Assembly (NCBI GenBank): GCA_050175155.1
Contig: JBFXJF010000021.1
Coordinates: 1 to 42,678 of the forward strand
Length of the DNA: 42,678 nt
From: JBFXJF01 sp050175155
Lineage (GTDB): Bacteria; Bacillota; Bacilli; Tepidibacillales; Tepidibacillaceae
Direction of reading: 5' to 3'
Every line of letters starts with the position of its first letter. Position 1 is the first letter of the stretch. The position numbers and the translations under genes are program-made. The notes beneath the pieces were generated by a model, which saw only the letters and a program-made list of their open reading frames with translations, was not told the DNA's origin and did not search any database. This document shows positions 24,269 to 32,754 of the stretch, in pieces.

Positions 24269-24541
24269 TTGAATAAAACAGAATTAGTTGCTAAGGTTGC
24301 TGAAAAGTCTGAGCTTACTAAAAAAGATGCTACAAAAGCAGTGGACGCTGTATTTGCATCTATCTCAGAATCACTTCAAGTAGGTGAAAAAGTACAAGTT
24401 ATTGGTTTCGGTAATTTCGAAGTTCGTGAACGTGCTGCGAGAAAAGGACGTAATCCACAAACTGGTCAAGAGATTAATATTCCAGCGAGCAAAGTACCTG
24501 CATTTAAACCTGGAAAAGCTTTAAAAGACGGTATTAAATAA
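24269..24541 (+). CDS. hup: DNA-binding protein HU
   Basis: Seen: 90 residues from a TTG at 24269, set by SD GGGGAGGTGAT just upstream; an in-frame GTG at 24260 is part of that SD. Standard HU: MNKTELVAKVAEKSELTKKDA, then QVIGFGNFEVRERAARKGRNP (the DNA-binding beta arm with RNPQTGQ) and VPAFKPGKALKDGIK. Nucleoid-bending protein, very abundant and normally essential in Bacilli (hbs). Own promoter and terminator, so it is a single-gene unit after spoIVA, as in B. subtilis. Confidence 0.97.
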   Translation: MNKTELVAKVAEKSELTKKDATKAVDAVFASISESLQVGEKVQVIGFGNFEVRERAARKGRNPQTGQEINIPASKVPAFKPGKALKDGIK

Positions 24542-24558
24542 TATTGGTACATAGAGGG

Positions 24559-24591
24559 AAAAGAGTTGCTAAATAGGCTTCTCTTTTTTTT
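24559..24591 (+). terminator. Intrinsic terminator after the HU gene
   Basis: AAAAGAG (24559-24565) pairs with CTCTTTT (24581-24587) around a partly paired interior, followed by T residues. Confidence 0.65.
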
Positions 24592-24680
24592 GTTTTGCGG
24601 TAAAAAACATACATAGCTTTTCTAGTTATAAATTATTTGAAATATGAGAAATTTGGTATAATATAATATTATAAGATTAA

Positions 24681-24757
24681 CGGGGTATAGCGCAGCCAGG
24701 TAGCGCGCACGCTTGGGGTGTGTGAGGTCGTCGGTTCGAATCCGATTGCTCCGACCA
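24681..24757 (+). tRNA. tRNA-Pro (GGG)
   Basis: A 77-nt cloverleaf with encoded CCA. Acceptor CGGGGTA pairs with TGCTCCG (with G-T wobbles), D-stem GCGC/GCGC, anticodon stem CACGC/GTGTG enclosing TTGGGGT with anticodon GGG at 24715-24717, T-stem GTCGG/CCGAT. TATAAT boxes precede it at about 24656-24670. Confidence 0.93.
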
Positions 24758-24852
24758 TTAATTTAAAATAATCCTTCTTATTTTACAAATATTTTTATTA
24801 AGCTGGAATAGCTGACATGGTTTGTTTGTAAAATGTAGTGGGGGTGTTTTTT

Positions 24853-25374
24853 ATGTATCATTTAAAATATGTTTCTAAAGGTATGTTAGCATCTTTATCA
24901 TTAGCAATAATTATTGCTTACATGATATCTTTAATACCTAATAGCCAAGTATTTACCATGTATCAAGATTTAACGGTGTTTAATCATACAAAGCCTATTG
25001 AATTGAATGAGAAAAATATTGTTGGGTTTATATCACCTTACTCAGATGATATGCAAATAAAGAGGGTAACATGGGAACAAAATGTTTTATCAATCGATTT
25101 TTATATAGATCGAACTAGTAATATTGATACTTTGGATATTTACAAAGATCTTTTTACAGTTATACAGAAAAGTTTTATAGAATGTGTTAATATAAAAGAA
25201 GTTTTGATTAGGGTTTATATTAATGATCTAGATAAAATATTTGTTGCTGTTGTTGCTCAAAAAAAGGATATAGCTAATAACCCTGAAATGGAAATAAAGC
25301 CTAATATGATGTATAAAGATTTTCTGGAGGAATATTTCGGATTAAACTATGGCAACTTACTAAGACAATATTAA
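24853..25374 (+). CDS. Hypothetical membrane-anchored protein
   Basis: Not recognised. Seen: 173 residues from the ATG at 24853 (SD GTGGGGGTG; an in-frame GTG at 24838 overlaps it). One N-terminal hydrophobic segment (about 11-30, GMLASLSLAIIIAYMISLIP) is followed by an extracytoplasmic domain of about 140 residues predicted to be mixed alpha/beta (VLSIDFYIDR; VLIRVYINDLDKIFVAVVAQ). It stands where B. subtilis has folE and mtrB, between the HU gene and hepS. The context near the quinone genes does not reveal a role. Confidence 0.6.
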   Translation: MYHLKYVSKGMLASLSLAIIIAYMISLIPNSQVFTMYQDLTVFNHTKPIELNEKNIVGFISPYSDDMQIKRVTWEQNVLSIDFYIDRTSNIDTLDIYKDLFTVIQKSFIECVNIKEVLIRVYINDLDKIFVAVVAQKKDIANNPEMEIKPNMMYKDFLEEYFGLNYGNLLRQY

Positions 25375-25463
25375 GCTTTCACACATACAGAAAAACAATT
25401 ATGTTATACTATAATTCTTATGTTACAATTAATATTATTTTGCAAAATTCAGGGGGATTACAG

Positions 25464-26357
25464 ATGAAAGCTATTTATAGTTCATTTTGTATTGAGATGG
25501 AGGAAATTTCTTCGGAGATTAAGGATCTTTCACAAGAGATGTATATTGAAAAACACATTAGTATTCCTGAGATTTCTGTTATTCCACTGCAATTATTAAA
25601 TTTATACCTTTTCCATGCTAATGTCCCAAAATTTTTAAGGAAAAAATATTGTACTACTTCGGGATTAATAAATCTAGGTCTTGATATGCATGATTTAGTT
25701 ACTAACCAAAAAGAATTAGATGAACTGAGAATAAAAAATCGCCAAATGTCTGTATTAGCCGGAGATTATTTTAGTAGTATATGTTATTTGTTGTTGGCAA
25801 AAGAAGGTTTATTTAAAAAAGCAGGTCATTTGGCTATTGGCATTTCCGGGGTTACTACCGCAAAAATGGAACTTTATAATTTAAATAATGGGAAAAACTT
25901 CAATTCGGTAGAGCAAATTTACGATTTAATTAAAATTAGAGAATCTAATTTATATATTCAGTTTCTGGACGAGTTAAAGTCCGCAGAACTTATTCTTTTC
26001 TGGAAATCAATAATTGAAAACATAGTTATGTTTTTCCTTCTATTAGACGAAACAAAAGCTGAGAATATTAAATTAAACAATTTTTCGTATTATCTTCTAA
26101 ATTACTATACAAGCAGCCAGGAAATCATGGAAATTGAAAGGGCACAAAGTATGACAGAGGTAAATAATAAAATTAAATTGTTGTACCATAAATATAATAT
26201 TAATTTTAAGTTGGAGGAGCTGTTAGCTAACACATATTACAATATTAACAGTCAAATAAATTGCTTAGAAGATACATTTATTCAAGAAGCATTACTTTGT
26301 ATTCTTAAGAGTTGTAATTCAACTCAATATAGGCCTGGAATCTTAGAAAAAATCTAA
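25464..26357 (+). CDS. hepS: Heptaprenyl diphosphate synthase component 1
   Basis: Seen: 297 residues from the ATG at 25464 (SD AGGGGGATT; an ORF extension to 25401 has no SD). All-helical protein with the family signature MSVLAGDYFSSICYLLLAKEG and no DDxxD motif, as expected for the non-catalytic regulatory subunit (HepS/HepA, HEPPP_synt_1 family). It pairs with HepT, encoded five genes downstream, to make the C35 chain of menaquinone-7. The sequence is divergent outside the central motif. First gene of the hepS-menG-mqnL-mqnP-mqnA-hepT group. Confidence 0.82.
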   Translation: MKAIYSSFCIEMEEISSEIKDLSQEMYIEKHISIPEISVIPLQLLNLYLFHANVPKFLRKKYCTTSGLINLGLDMHDLVTNQKELDELRIKNRQMSVLAGDYFSSICYLLLAKEGLFKKAGHLAIGISGVTTAKMELYNLNNGKNFNSVEQIYDLIKIRESNLYIQFLDELKSAELILFWKSIIENIVMFFLLLDETKAENIKLNNFSYYLLNYYTSSQEIMEIERAQSMTEVNNKIKLLYHKYNINFKLEELLANTYYNINSQINCLEDTFIQEALLCILKSCNSTQYRPGILEKI

Positions 26358-26384
26358 TAAGTTTTTAATATGGGGGTTTAATCT

Positions 26385-27110
26385 GTGGGAAATACTGATA
26401 TAAAAGGCAAGCAAAAAGAGGATTACGTCCATTCTGTCTTTGAGGATATTGCACCAAAATACGATTTTATGAACAATTTAACAAGCTTTTACTTTCATAA
26501 ATTATGGAGAAGAACTGCAATGAAAAAGCTGGATGTTAGAGAAGGAGAAACAGCTTTAGATGTTTGTTGTGGAACCGCAGATTGGACAATTGATTTAGCA
26601 AGACATTCTAAGAATGGTATGATAGTTGGTCTAGATTTTAGTCATAACATGTTAGAGGTCGGGGAAAGAAAAATTCAGAATAATAAGCTAGATGATCAGG
26701 TTCAATTGAGACATGGGAATGCAATGGATATTCCTTATGAAGATAATACTTTTAATTATGCAACAATTGGTTTCGCTCTTAGGAATGTGCCAGACATTGA
26801 AAAAACTTTATCAGAGATGATAAGGGTTATTAAACCTGGTGGAAAAGTTGTTTCTCTTGAACTTTCTAAGCCTAAATGGCTACCATATAGAAAATTATAT
26901 TTTTTTTATTTTTATAATATTCTTCCGTTGTTTGGTAAAATTTTTGCAGATAAATATGAACAATATTCTTGGTTGCCGACTTCTTTAACTAATTTTCCTG
27001 ACCAGGATGAATTGGCTAATATCTTTAGAAAAGTAGGTTTAGTTGATATAGAAGTATATCCTTTAACAGGTGGTATTGCAGCTATACATATTGGTTATAA
27101 GAAAGGATAA
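26385..27110 (+). CDS. menG: Demethylmenaquinone methyltransferase
   Basis: Seen: 241 residues from a GTG with SD TGGGGG. YVHSVFEDIAPKYDFMNNLTSF at the N-terminus, SAM-binding DVCCGTADWTIDLA (from 59), LDFSHNMLEVG, NATIGFALRNVPD-like block and C-terminal LTGGIAAIHIGYKKG are hallmark UbiE/MenG features. Reaction: the final SAM-dependent C-methylation giving menaquinone. The same enzyme finishes both the classical and the futalosine routes. Neighbour order hepS-menG is conserved in Bacilli. mqnL begins 4 nt downstream. Confidence 0.95.
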   Translation: MGNTDIKGKQKEDYVHSVFEDIAPKYDFMNNLTSFYFHKLWRRTAMKKLDVREGETALDVCCGTADWTIDLARHSKNGMIVGLDFSHNMLEVGERKIQNNKLDDQVQLRHGNAMDIPYEDNTFNYATIGFALRNVPDIEKTLSEMIRVIKPGGKVVSLELSKPKWLPYRKLYFFYFYNILPLFGKIFADKYEQYSWLPTSLTNFPDQDELANIFRKVGLVDIEVYPLTGGIAAIHIGYKKG

Positions 27111-27114
27111 AGAA

Positions 27115-28575
27115 ATGGGATATAAGAATTTAAGAGAATATATTGATGTTATTGAGTCAAAAGGATTATTAAAAAGAGTGAAAAATGAAGTAGATTCCGA
27201 ACTGGAAATAGCTGAAATCACTGATCGTGTCTCCAAAATGCCGAATGGTGGATATGCATTATTATTTGAGAATGTTAAAGGTTACGACATACCAGTTTTA
27301 ACAAATGCAATGGGTTCAACTGAAAGAATGAATCTAGCTTTAGAAGTAGAGAATTTAGATGATATTGGTAAGAGAATATTGGAATTTATGGAACTACCAT
27401 CTTCTTCGATGGGGTTAATGTCTAAGCTTAAGGTTTTACCCAAATTAGCAGAGATAGGAAACTTTATTCCTAAAATCGTAAAAAATGGTAGTTGCCAAGA
27501 AGTTGTTATCACTGATAATCCAAGCTTAGATAAATTTCCGATTTTAAAAACATGGCCCTTAGATGGAGGAAAATTCATAACGTTACCTTTGGTTTTTACA
27601 AAAGATCCTGACACTGGAATTAGGAATTGTGGAATGTACCGAATGCATGTTTATGATGGACAGACCACAGGTATGCACTGGCAAAAGTTAAAGGATGGAA
27701 CTCTTCATTTAAGTAAAATGAAAGAAAATAATAAAAGCAATAAATTAGAGTTAGCAGTAGCAATAGGATCTGATCCAGCAGTAATGTATTCTGCGAATGC
27801 TCCTCTTCCACCAGGAATTGATGAGATGCTACTAGCTGGTTTTTTAAGGAATGAACCAGTCGAACTTGTTAAGTGCAAAACTGTTAACTTAGAAGTTCCA
27901 GCTAATGCTGAAATTATATTAGAAGGTTATGTCGACGTAGACGAGTTAAGGATGGAAGGACCTTTTGGAGACCATACGGGATTTTATTCTTTAAAAGATT
28001 TATACCCTGTTTTTCATATAACAGCTATAACACATAGGAAAGATCCTATTTATATTAGTACACTTGTTGGGATACCACCACAAGAGGATGTATACTTAGG
28101 TAAGGCAACAGAAAGAATATTTCTTCAGATATTAAAAGTAATGCTACCAGAAATAAAAGATATGAGTATGCCTCCTGAAGGGGTCTTCCATAATTGTGTT
28201 ATTGTATCAATCAAGAAAAGATATCCATATCATGCAAAAAAAGTAATGTGTGCTTTATGGGGAATAGGATTAATGGCTTTATCAAAATTAATTATTGTTG
28301 TAGATGAGAATGTTGATGTACAGAATTATTCTGAAGTAGCTTGGAAGGTATTTAATAATATTGATCCAAAAAGAGATATAACATTTATGGAAGGTCCACT
28401 AGATGATTTAGATCATGCTTCACAAAAGCCTTTTGCTGGTTCGAAAATGGGAATAGATGCAACGAAAAAATGGGAATCAGAGGGGCACACAAGGGAATGG
28501 CCTGATGATGTTTCAATGTCCCCGGAAATAATGGAGCTTGTCGATCGGAAGTGGAAAGAGTATGGCATTGAGTAA
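27115..28575 (+). CDS. mqnL: UbiD-type menaquinone decarboxylase (MqnL)
   Basis: Seen: 486 residues from the ATG at 27115, four nt after the menG stop; an upstream in-frame start at 27070 lies inside menG. UbiD features: YALLFENVKGYDIPV, RNCGMYRMHVYDGQTTGMHWQ (prenyl-FMN site), EGYVDVDELRMEGPFGDHTGFYS with the acidic catalytic pair, and YLGKATERIFLQILK. Family knowledge: this clade decarboxylates the prenylated naphthoate intermediate in the futalosine route and needs prenylated FMN from a UbiX-type partner, which is not in this window. Assignment as MqnL rather than a generic UbiD rests on adjacent mqnP and mqnA. Confidence 0.88.
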   Translation: MGYKNLREYIDVIESKGLLKRVKNEVDSELEIAEITDRVSKMPNGGYALLFENVKGYDIPVLTNAMGSTERMNLALEVENLDDIGKRILEFMELPSSSMGLMSKLKVLPKLAEIGNFIPKIVKNGSCQEVVITDNPSLDKFPILKTWPLDGGKFITLPLVFTKDPDTGIRNCGMYRMHVYDGQTTGMHWQKLKDGTLHLSKMKENNKSNKLELAVAIGSDPAVMYSANAPLPPGIDEMLLAGFLRNEPVELVKCKTVNLEVPANAEIILEGYVDVDELRMEGPFGDHTGFYSLKDLYPVFHITAITHRKDPIYISTLVGIPPQEDVYLGKATERIFLQILKVMLPEIKDMSMPPEGVFHNCVIVSIKKRYPYHAKKVMCALWGIGLMALSKLIIVVDENVDVQNYSEVAWKVFNNIDPKRDITFMEGPLDDLDHASQKPFAGSKMGIDATKKWESEGHTREWPDDVSMSPEIMELVDRKWKEYGIE

Positions 28576-29428
28576 GATTAAAATTATTTTAGATATGATA
28601 AAGTTTGAACATACTATATTTGCATTACCTTTTGCTTACATAGGTATGATTTTAGGAAGTTTTGATAAATATAATCATTTTCCTACTTGGGATCTGGTTA
28701 TATGGATTACAGTGGCCATGGTTGGCGCTAGAAGTGCAGCCATGGCTTTGAACCGTTTAATTGATAGGACCATCGATAAATTGAATCCGCGTACTGCAAC
28801 TAGAGCTATTCCACAAGGTAAGTTAAATATAAGGGAAGTTATAATTTTTGTTATTATATCCCTAGCTATATTTATTTTTGCTACATTACAGTTATCTACT
28901 TTGGCGGTGATGTTATTACCACTTGCGTTATTTATATTAGTTATTTACTCTTATACCAAGCGTTTTACTTGGGCGTGTCATTATATTCTGGGTGGTGCAA
29001 TAGGACTAGCTCCTTTAGGAGCATGGGTTGCAGTTACTAATGAGATAACATTTACATCAATTATTTTATATTTAAGTGTAGCTTTTTGGACTGCGGGGTT
29101 TGATATAATTTATGCAACTCAAGATGTAGATTTTGATAAGGAGAATGGATTGTATTCAATACCCTCACGCTTTGGGATAAAAAAATCCTTGATAATAGCA
29201 AGGATAACACACTTGTTTACAGTCCTAGGGTTAGTGTATTTATTTTTCTTAGCAAGTTTGGGAGTTTGGTATATAATTGGTGTAATAATTGCGAATTTTA
29301 TTCTCCACTACGAACATTCAATAGTTTCACCAACGGATTTATCGAAAGTTAACACAGCGTTTTTTACAATGAATGGTATTTTAAGCGTTGTTATATTTAT
29401 TTTTACATTTTTAGATTTACTGTTATAA
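28562..29428 (+). CDS. mqnP: UbiA-family prenyltransferase (MqnP)
   Basis: Seen: 288 residues from an ATG at 28562, overlapping the mqnL end by 14 nt in another frame; a TTG at 28568 is an alternative and 28538 has no support. Both Mg-pyrophosphate motifs are present: NRLIDRTIDKLNPRTATRAIP (NxxxDxxxD, about 68-76) and QDVDFDKENGLYSIPSRFG (DxxxD). About eight membrane segments. Reaction inferred: transfers the polyprenyl chain to the futalosine-derived naphthoate at the membrane. Similar to 4-hydroxybenzoate polyprenyltransferases; the mqnL/mqnA neighbours favour MqnP. Confidence 0.87.
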   Translation: MALSKIKIILDMIKFEHTIFALPFAYIGMILGSFDKYNHFPTWDLVIWITVAMVGARSAAMALNRLIDRTIDKLNPRTATRAIPQGKLNIREVIIFVIISLAIFIFATLQLSTLAVMLLPLALFILVIYSYTKRFTWACHYILGGAIGLAPLGAWVAVTNEITFTSIILYLSVAFWTAGFDIIYATQDVDFDKENGLYSIPSRFGIKKSLIIARITHLFTVLGLVYLFFLASLGVWYIIGVIIANFILHYEHSIVSPTDLSKVNTAFFTMNGILSVVIFIFTFLDLLL

Positions 29429-29472
29429 AAAAAAAATAATTTTATTGATAGCTAGATGAAGGATGGATTAAA

Positions 29473-30312
29473 TTGGACAAACTAAGATTAGGGAAAATAT
29501 CCTATACAAACATGTGGCCGGTTACTCATTTTTTTAATGAGAATAAATTTAGTGATAATATAGACTTTATTGAACAGGTACCTAGCCAGCTAAATAAAAA
29601 AATGTCCTTAGGTGAAATTGATATTGGAGCTATTTCTTCATTTTCATATGCTGAGCACGCTGATCAATATGCTTTGTTACCTAATCTCTCAGTTAGTTGT
29701 TTTGGAATAATTGGATCGATTTCTTTATTTTTAAAAACAGATATTAATAAGCTAGGTGATAAAAAAATTGCTGTTACTAATACCTCATTGACTTCTGTTA
29801 ATTTATTAAAGATAATCTTAGAAGAGTTCTACAATGCTATACCCGAATATATTTCAATGAAACCATCAATTAATGATATGATGCAGTTAGCAGATGCTGC
29901 TTTATTGATTGGGGATGAAGCTTTACTAGCAAATATTGAAAATAAAAGGACAAATCGCTATACTGTTGTTGATTTGGGAGAAGAGTGGCGACAAAGAACT
30001 AATCATTGGATGACATTTGCCGTATATGCTGTTCGAAAGAATGCCTTGAGAGAACAACCCGAATTAATTAATGAAATTTACAAAGAATTTTTAAATAGTA
30101 AGAGACTAGGTTATGAAAATATTGACTTAATAATAAAAGCCGCGATGGATAGATTCAATGGTTCATACGATTTTTGGCAAAATTATTTTAAAGGATTGTC
30201 TCATGATTTTGATAAGGAGCAATTAAATGGTCTGAAATTTTATTATAAAATGGCTAAGAAAATTGGATTGATTAATGAGATTCCCAAAATAGAGGTTGTT
30301 GATTTTTCTTAG
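29473..30312 (+). CDS. mqnA: Chorismate dehydratase (MqnA)
   Basis: Seen: 279 residues from a TTG with SD GAAGGATGG. MqnA signatures: LRLGKISYTNMWPVTHFF at the N-terminus, GEIDIGAISSFSYAEH, IAVTNTSLTSVNLLKIIL and ADAALLIGDEALL. The fold resembles periplasmic binding proteins, without signal peptide. Reaction: dehydrates chorismate to 3-enolpyruvyl-benzoate, the first committed step of the futalosine menaquinone pathway. The chorismate-forming aro genes lie 3 kb downstream. mqnB, mqnC, mqnD and mqnE are not in the window. Confidence 0.93.
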   Translation: MDKLRLGKISYTNMWPVTHFFNENKFSDNIDFIEQVPSQLNKKMSLGEIDIGAISSFSYAEHADQYALLPNLSVSCFGIIGSISLFLKTDINKLGDKKIAVTNTSLTSVNLLKIILEEFYNAIPEYISMKPSINDMMQLADAALLIGDEALLANIENKRTNRYTVVDLGEEWRQRTNHWMTFAVYAVRKNALREQPELINEIYKEFLNSKRLGYENIDLIIKAAMDRFNGSYDFWQNYFKGLSHDFDKEQLNGLKFYYKMAKKIGLINEIPKIEVVDFS

Positions 30313-30341
30313 TTACTATTAAATCATATTGGAGAAATAAC

Positions 30342-31307
30342 ATGACATTGGAAGATATATATTTCAGTATGCGAAAAGATATTAAAGTAATTGAAAACGA
30401 AATATCTAAAAGAATCATGACAGACCAAAAGGTTTTAAATGATGCATCTTACCAATTATTTAAAGCTGGTGGGAAAAGAATTCGTCCTGTTTTTGTTCTT
30501 TTATCAGGACATTTTGGTAATTACCAATTTGATAAGCTGAAAATAGTTGCCACTTCTTTAGAAATAGTACATATGGCTACCTTAGTTCATGATGACGTAA
30601 TTGATGATGCTGATAGAAGAAGGGGCAGGTTAACCGTTAAAGCGCAGTGGGATAATAAAGTGGCGATGTCTACTGGAGACTATCTGTTAGCGAGATTTCT
30701 TATCTTAATTACTGAATTAGATAACCCTGCAGTACATAAAATACTTTCAAAGGTTCTTGTTCAAATTGTTGAGGGTGAGATAGATCAGATTAAGGATTTG
30801 AATAATTGGGATCAAACATTTAAACAGTATCTAAAAAGGATTAAAAGAAAAACAGCTATCTTATTAGCTTTATCAACAGAGCTTGGGGCAATAGTAAGCG
30901 ATGCTGATATAAGAACTGTTAGATATTTATATCAATACGGATATTATGTTGGAATGGCATTTCAAATTGTAGATGATATTTTGGACTTTACTGGAACTAC
31001 TGCCCAATTAGGTAAACCTGCAGGAAGTGATTTGCGCCAAGGTAATATTACTCTCCCGGCACTTTATGCTTATAACCATTCTGAGATTAGTCATAAGTTA
31101 AAAGAGATAATAGATAGAGGCCAAATTGAGGATAGGATTGAGGAGGTTATTCAACTAATAAAAGATTCAAGTGGAATTGAATATTCCCAAAAAATAGCGC
31201 AAATTTATATAACAAAAGCGCAAAAAGCTCTGAATAATTTACCCCCAATAAAAGAAAGAGAAACCCTACTTAAGATTAGTGAGTTTATTGCAGAAAGAAA
31301 CTATTAA
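30342..31307 (+). CDS. hepT: Heptaprenyl diphosphate synthase component 2
   Basis: Seen: 321 residues, trans-prenyltransferase fold. First aspartate motif DDVID at 84-88 (HMATLVHDDVIDDADRRRG), second DDILD at 211-215, plus GGKRIRP at 43-49 and GNITLPALYA near 240. Catalytic subunit that elongates farnesyl diphosphate with IPP to the heptaprenyl level together with HepS. SD TTGGAGAAA precedes the ATG. Chain length is inferred from pairing with a component-1 gene, not from the sequence. Confidence 0.93.
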   Translation: MTLEDIYFSMRKDIKVIENEISKRIMTDQKVLNDASYQLFKAGGKRIRPVFVLLSGHFGNYQFDKLKIVATSLEIVHMATLVHDDVIDDADRRRGRLTVKAQWDNKVAMSTGDYLLARFLILITELDNPAVHKILSKVLVQIVEGEIDQIKDLNNWDQTFKQYLKRIKRKTAILLALSTELGAIVSDADIRTVRYLYQYGYYVGMAFQIVDDILDFTGTTAQLGKPAGSDLRQGNITLPALYAYNHSEISHKLKEIIDRGQIEDRIEEVIQLIKDSSGIEYSQKIAQIYITKAQKALNNLPPIKERETLLKISEFIAERNY

Positions 31308-31314
31308 AAAATGA

Positions 31315-31343
31315 TTGTAACATCTTAATATTTTTGGTAAAAT
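31315..31343 (+). promoter_or_regulatory. Sigma-A promoter of ndk
   Basis: TTGTAA (31315-31320), 17-nt spacer, TAAAAT (31338-31343), 44 nt before the ndk start. Confidence 0.55.
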
Positions 31344-31387
31344 TCATAATGTTTGATGTGAACATAATATAGATAGGAGATATAAAT

Positions 31388-31831
31388 ATGGAAAGAACTT
31401 TTATAATGATTAAACCAGATGGTGTACAGCGTAATTTAATTGGAGAGATTGTATCAAGATTTGAAAGAAAAGGGTATAAATTGGTTGGTGCTAAATTAAT
31501 GATTATTGATCAGAGTTTAGCTGAGAGACATTATCAGGAACATAAAGACCGCCCTTTTTTCCCAGAGTTAGTCAGTTTTATTACATCTAATCCCGTATTT
31601 GCGATGGTGTGGGAAGGTAAGAATGTTGTACAAGTGGCAAGAAACTTGATGGGCATAACAAATCCTCAGGATGCTGCGCTAGGTACAATAAGGGGCGATT
31701 ATGGAATTTCGGTAGGGATGAATCTTATACATGGTTCTGACTCATTAGAAAGTTCTGAGAGAGAAATTAATCTCTTTTTTAACGAAAATGAATTATTAGA
31801 GTATAAGAAAGATATCAATTGCTGGATCTAA
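31388..31831 (+). CDS. ndk: Nucleoside diphosphate kinase
   Basis: Seen: 147 residues. MERTFIMIKPDGVQRNLIGEIVSRFE at the N-terminus and catalytic histidine H115 in NLIHGSDS. GTIRGDYG and the kpn-loop region (ITNPQDAALG) are intact. Transfers the terminal phosphate between NTPs and NDPs via phosphohistidine. SD ATAGGAGAT precedes the ATG. Own promoter and terminator. hepT-ndk-cheR order matches B. subtilis. Confidence 0.97.
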   Translation: MERTFIMIKPDGVQRNLIGEIVSRFERKGYKLVGAKLMIIDQSLAERHYQEHKDRPFFPELVSFITSNPVFAMVWEGKNVVQVARNLMGITNPQDAALGTIRGDYGISVGMNLIHGSDSLESSEREINLFFNENELLEYKKDINCWI

Positions 31832-31845
31832 TCCAGTTTTAAAAG

Positions 31846-31875
31846 AAGCTACTTACAAATTAGTAGCTTTTTTTA
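31846..31875 (+). terminator. Intrinsic terminator after ndk
   Basis: AAGCTACT (31846-31853) pairs with AGTAGCTT (31862-31869) over an 8-nt loop, then T residues. The cheR SD follows closely, so readthrough is needed if cheR has no promoter of its own. Confidence 0.75.
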
Positions 31876-31892
31876 TAAGAAAGGTATAAATT

Positions 31893-32681
31893 ATGGAATG
31901 TTCAGACCTAGAGTATTCTCTATTTGTTAAAAATATTAAAAAAAGTATCGGAATTGACTTATCCTTATATAAAGAGAGTCAAATGAAAAGAAGATTAACC
32001 TCATTTCGCGACAAGAAAAATTTTTCTAATTTTCAGGATTTTTTTAATGCGCTTGAGAAGGATAAGCAATTATATATAGAATTTTTAGACAGGATTACAA
32101 TAAATGTATCAGAATTTTTTCGTAATTCTATACGCTGGAAAGTACTTGAGGAGAAAGTAATTCCTCTATTGTTAGATGGCGATAAAAAAACGATAAAATG
32201 TTGGAGTACAGCATGTTCAACTGGTGAAGAACCATATACTTTAGCTATGATATTAAATAATGCTTTTCCGAAAATTACTGTAGATATTATAGCTACCGAC
32301 ATAGATGAGACAGTTTTAAATAAAGCTTATGAGGGAATATACACAGATAGATCTTTAAGAGAAATACCTTCTACATATAAAAATAAATATTTTCAAGAAA
32401 ACAATGGTTTATTTTATGTAATTCCTGAGATAAAAAAAAATATTAGATTTAAAAAACACGATTTGTTGTCAAATGAATATGAAGGTAAATTTGATTTAAT
32501 AATTTGTAGAAATGTTATGATATATTTTACTGAAGAGGCAAAATTAATAGTATATAAAAAACTTAGTGATTCACTAAGACCAGGCGGGGTTCTATTTGTT
32601 GGAAGCACAGAACAAATTTTTAATCCGAATCAACTGAGTTTATCATCGCTAGATAATTTCTTCTATTTTAAAATTAATTAA
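31893..32681 (+). CDS. cheR: Chemotaxis protein methyltransferase CheR
   Basis: Seen: 262 residues. N-terminal helical domain (about 1-75, GIDLSLYKESQMKRRLTSF), then the SAM domain with ITINVSEFFRN, WSTACSTGEEPYTLAM (about 104-119), ATDIDETVLNKA and CRNVMIYF, and C-terminal FVGSTEQIF. Methylates glutamates on chemoreceptors. It implies a chemotactic, probably flagellated organism; no other che gene is here, which is also the case in B. subtilis, where cheR sits in this same spot. SD AAGAAAGG precedes the ATG. Confidence 0.95.
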   Translation: MECSDLEYSLFVKNIKKSIGIDLSLYKESQMKRRLTSFRDKKNFSNFQDFFNALEKDKQLYIEFLDRITINVSEFFRNSIRWKVLEEKVIPLLLDGDKKTIKCWSTACSTGEEPYTLAMILNNAFPKITVDIIATDIDETVLNKAYEGIYTDRSLREIPSTYKNKYFQENNGLFYVIPEIKKNIRFKKHDLLSNEYEGKFDLIICRNVMIYFTEEAKLIVYKKLSDSLRPGGVLFVGSTEQIFNPNQLSLSSLDNFFYFKIN

Positions 32682-32717
32682 GATTAATTTAACAAAGGTA
32701 TATATAGAGAGTTTTTT

Positions 32718-32747
32718 CCCCATAATATTACTAAAACTATTATGGGG
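32718..32747 (+). promoter_or_regulatory. SD-masking hairpin before a 48-residue ORF
   Basis: CCCCATAATA (32718-32727) is the exact reverse complement of TATTATGGGG (32738-32747), with a 10-nt loop. The 3' arm includes the G run of the next gene's SD (GGGGTGA). No T-run follows, so it is not an ordinary terminator. Confidence 0.5.
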
Positions 32748-32754
32748 TGAATTG

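Noticed and set aside
27070..27115. Longer N-terminus for mqnL starting inside menG
   Set aside because: The start at 27115 gives the usual UbiD N-terminus and directly follows the menG stop.
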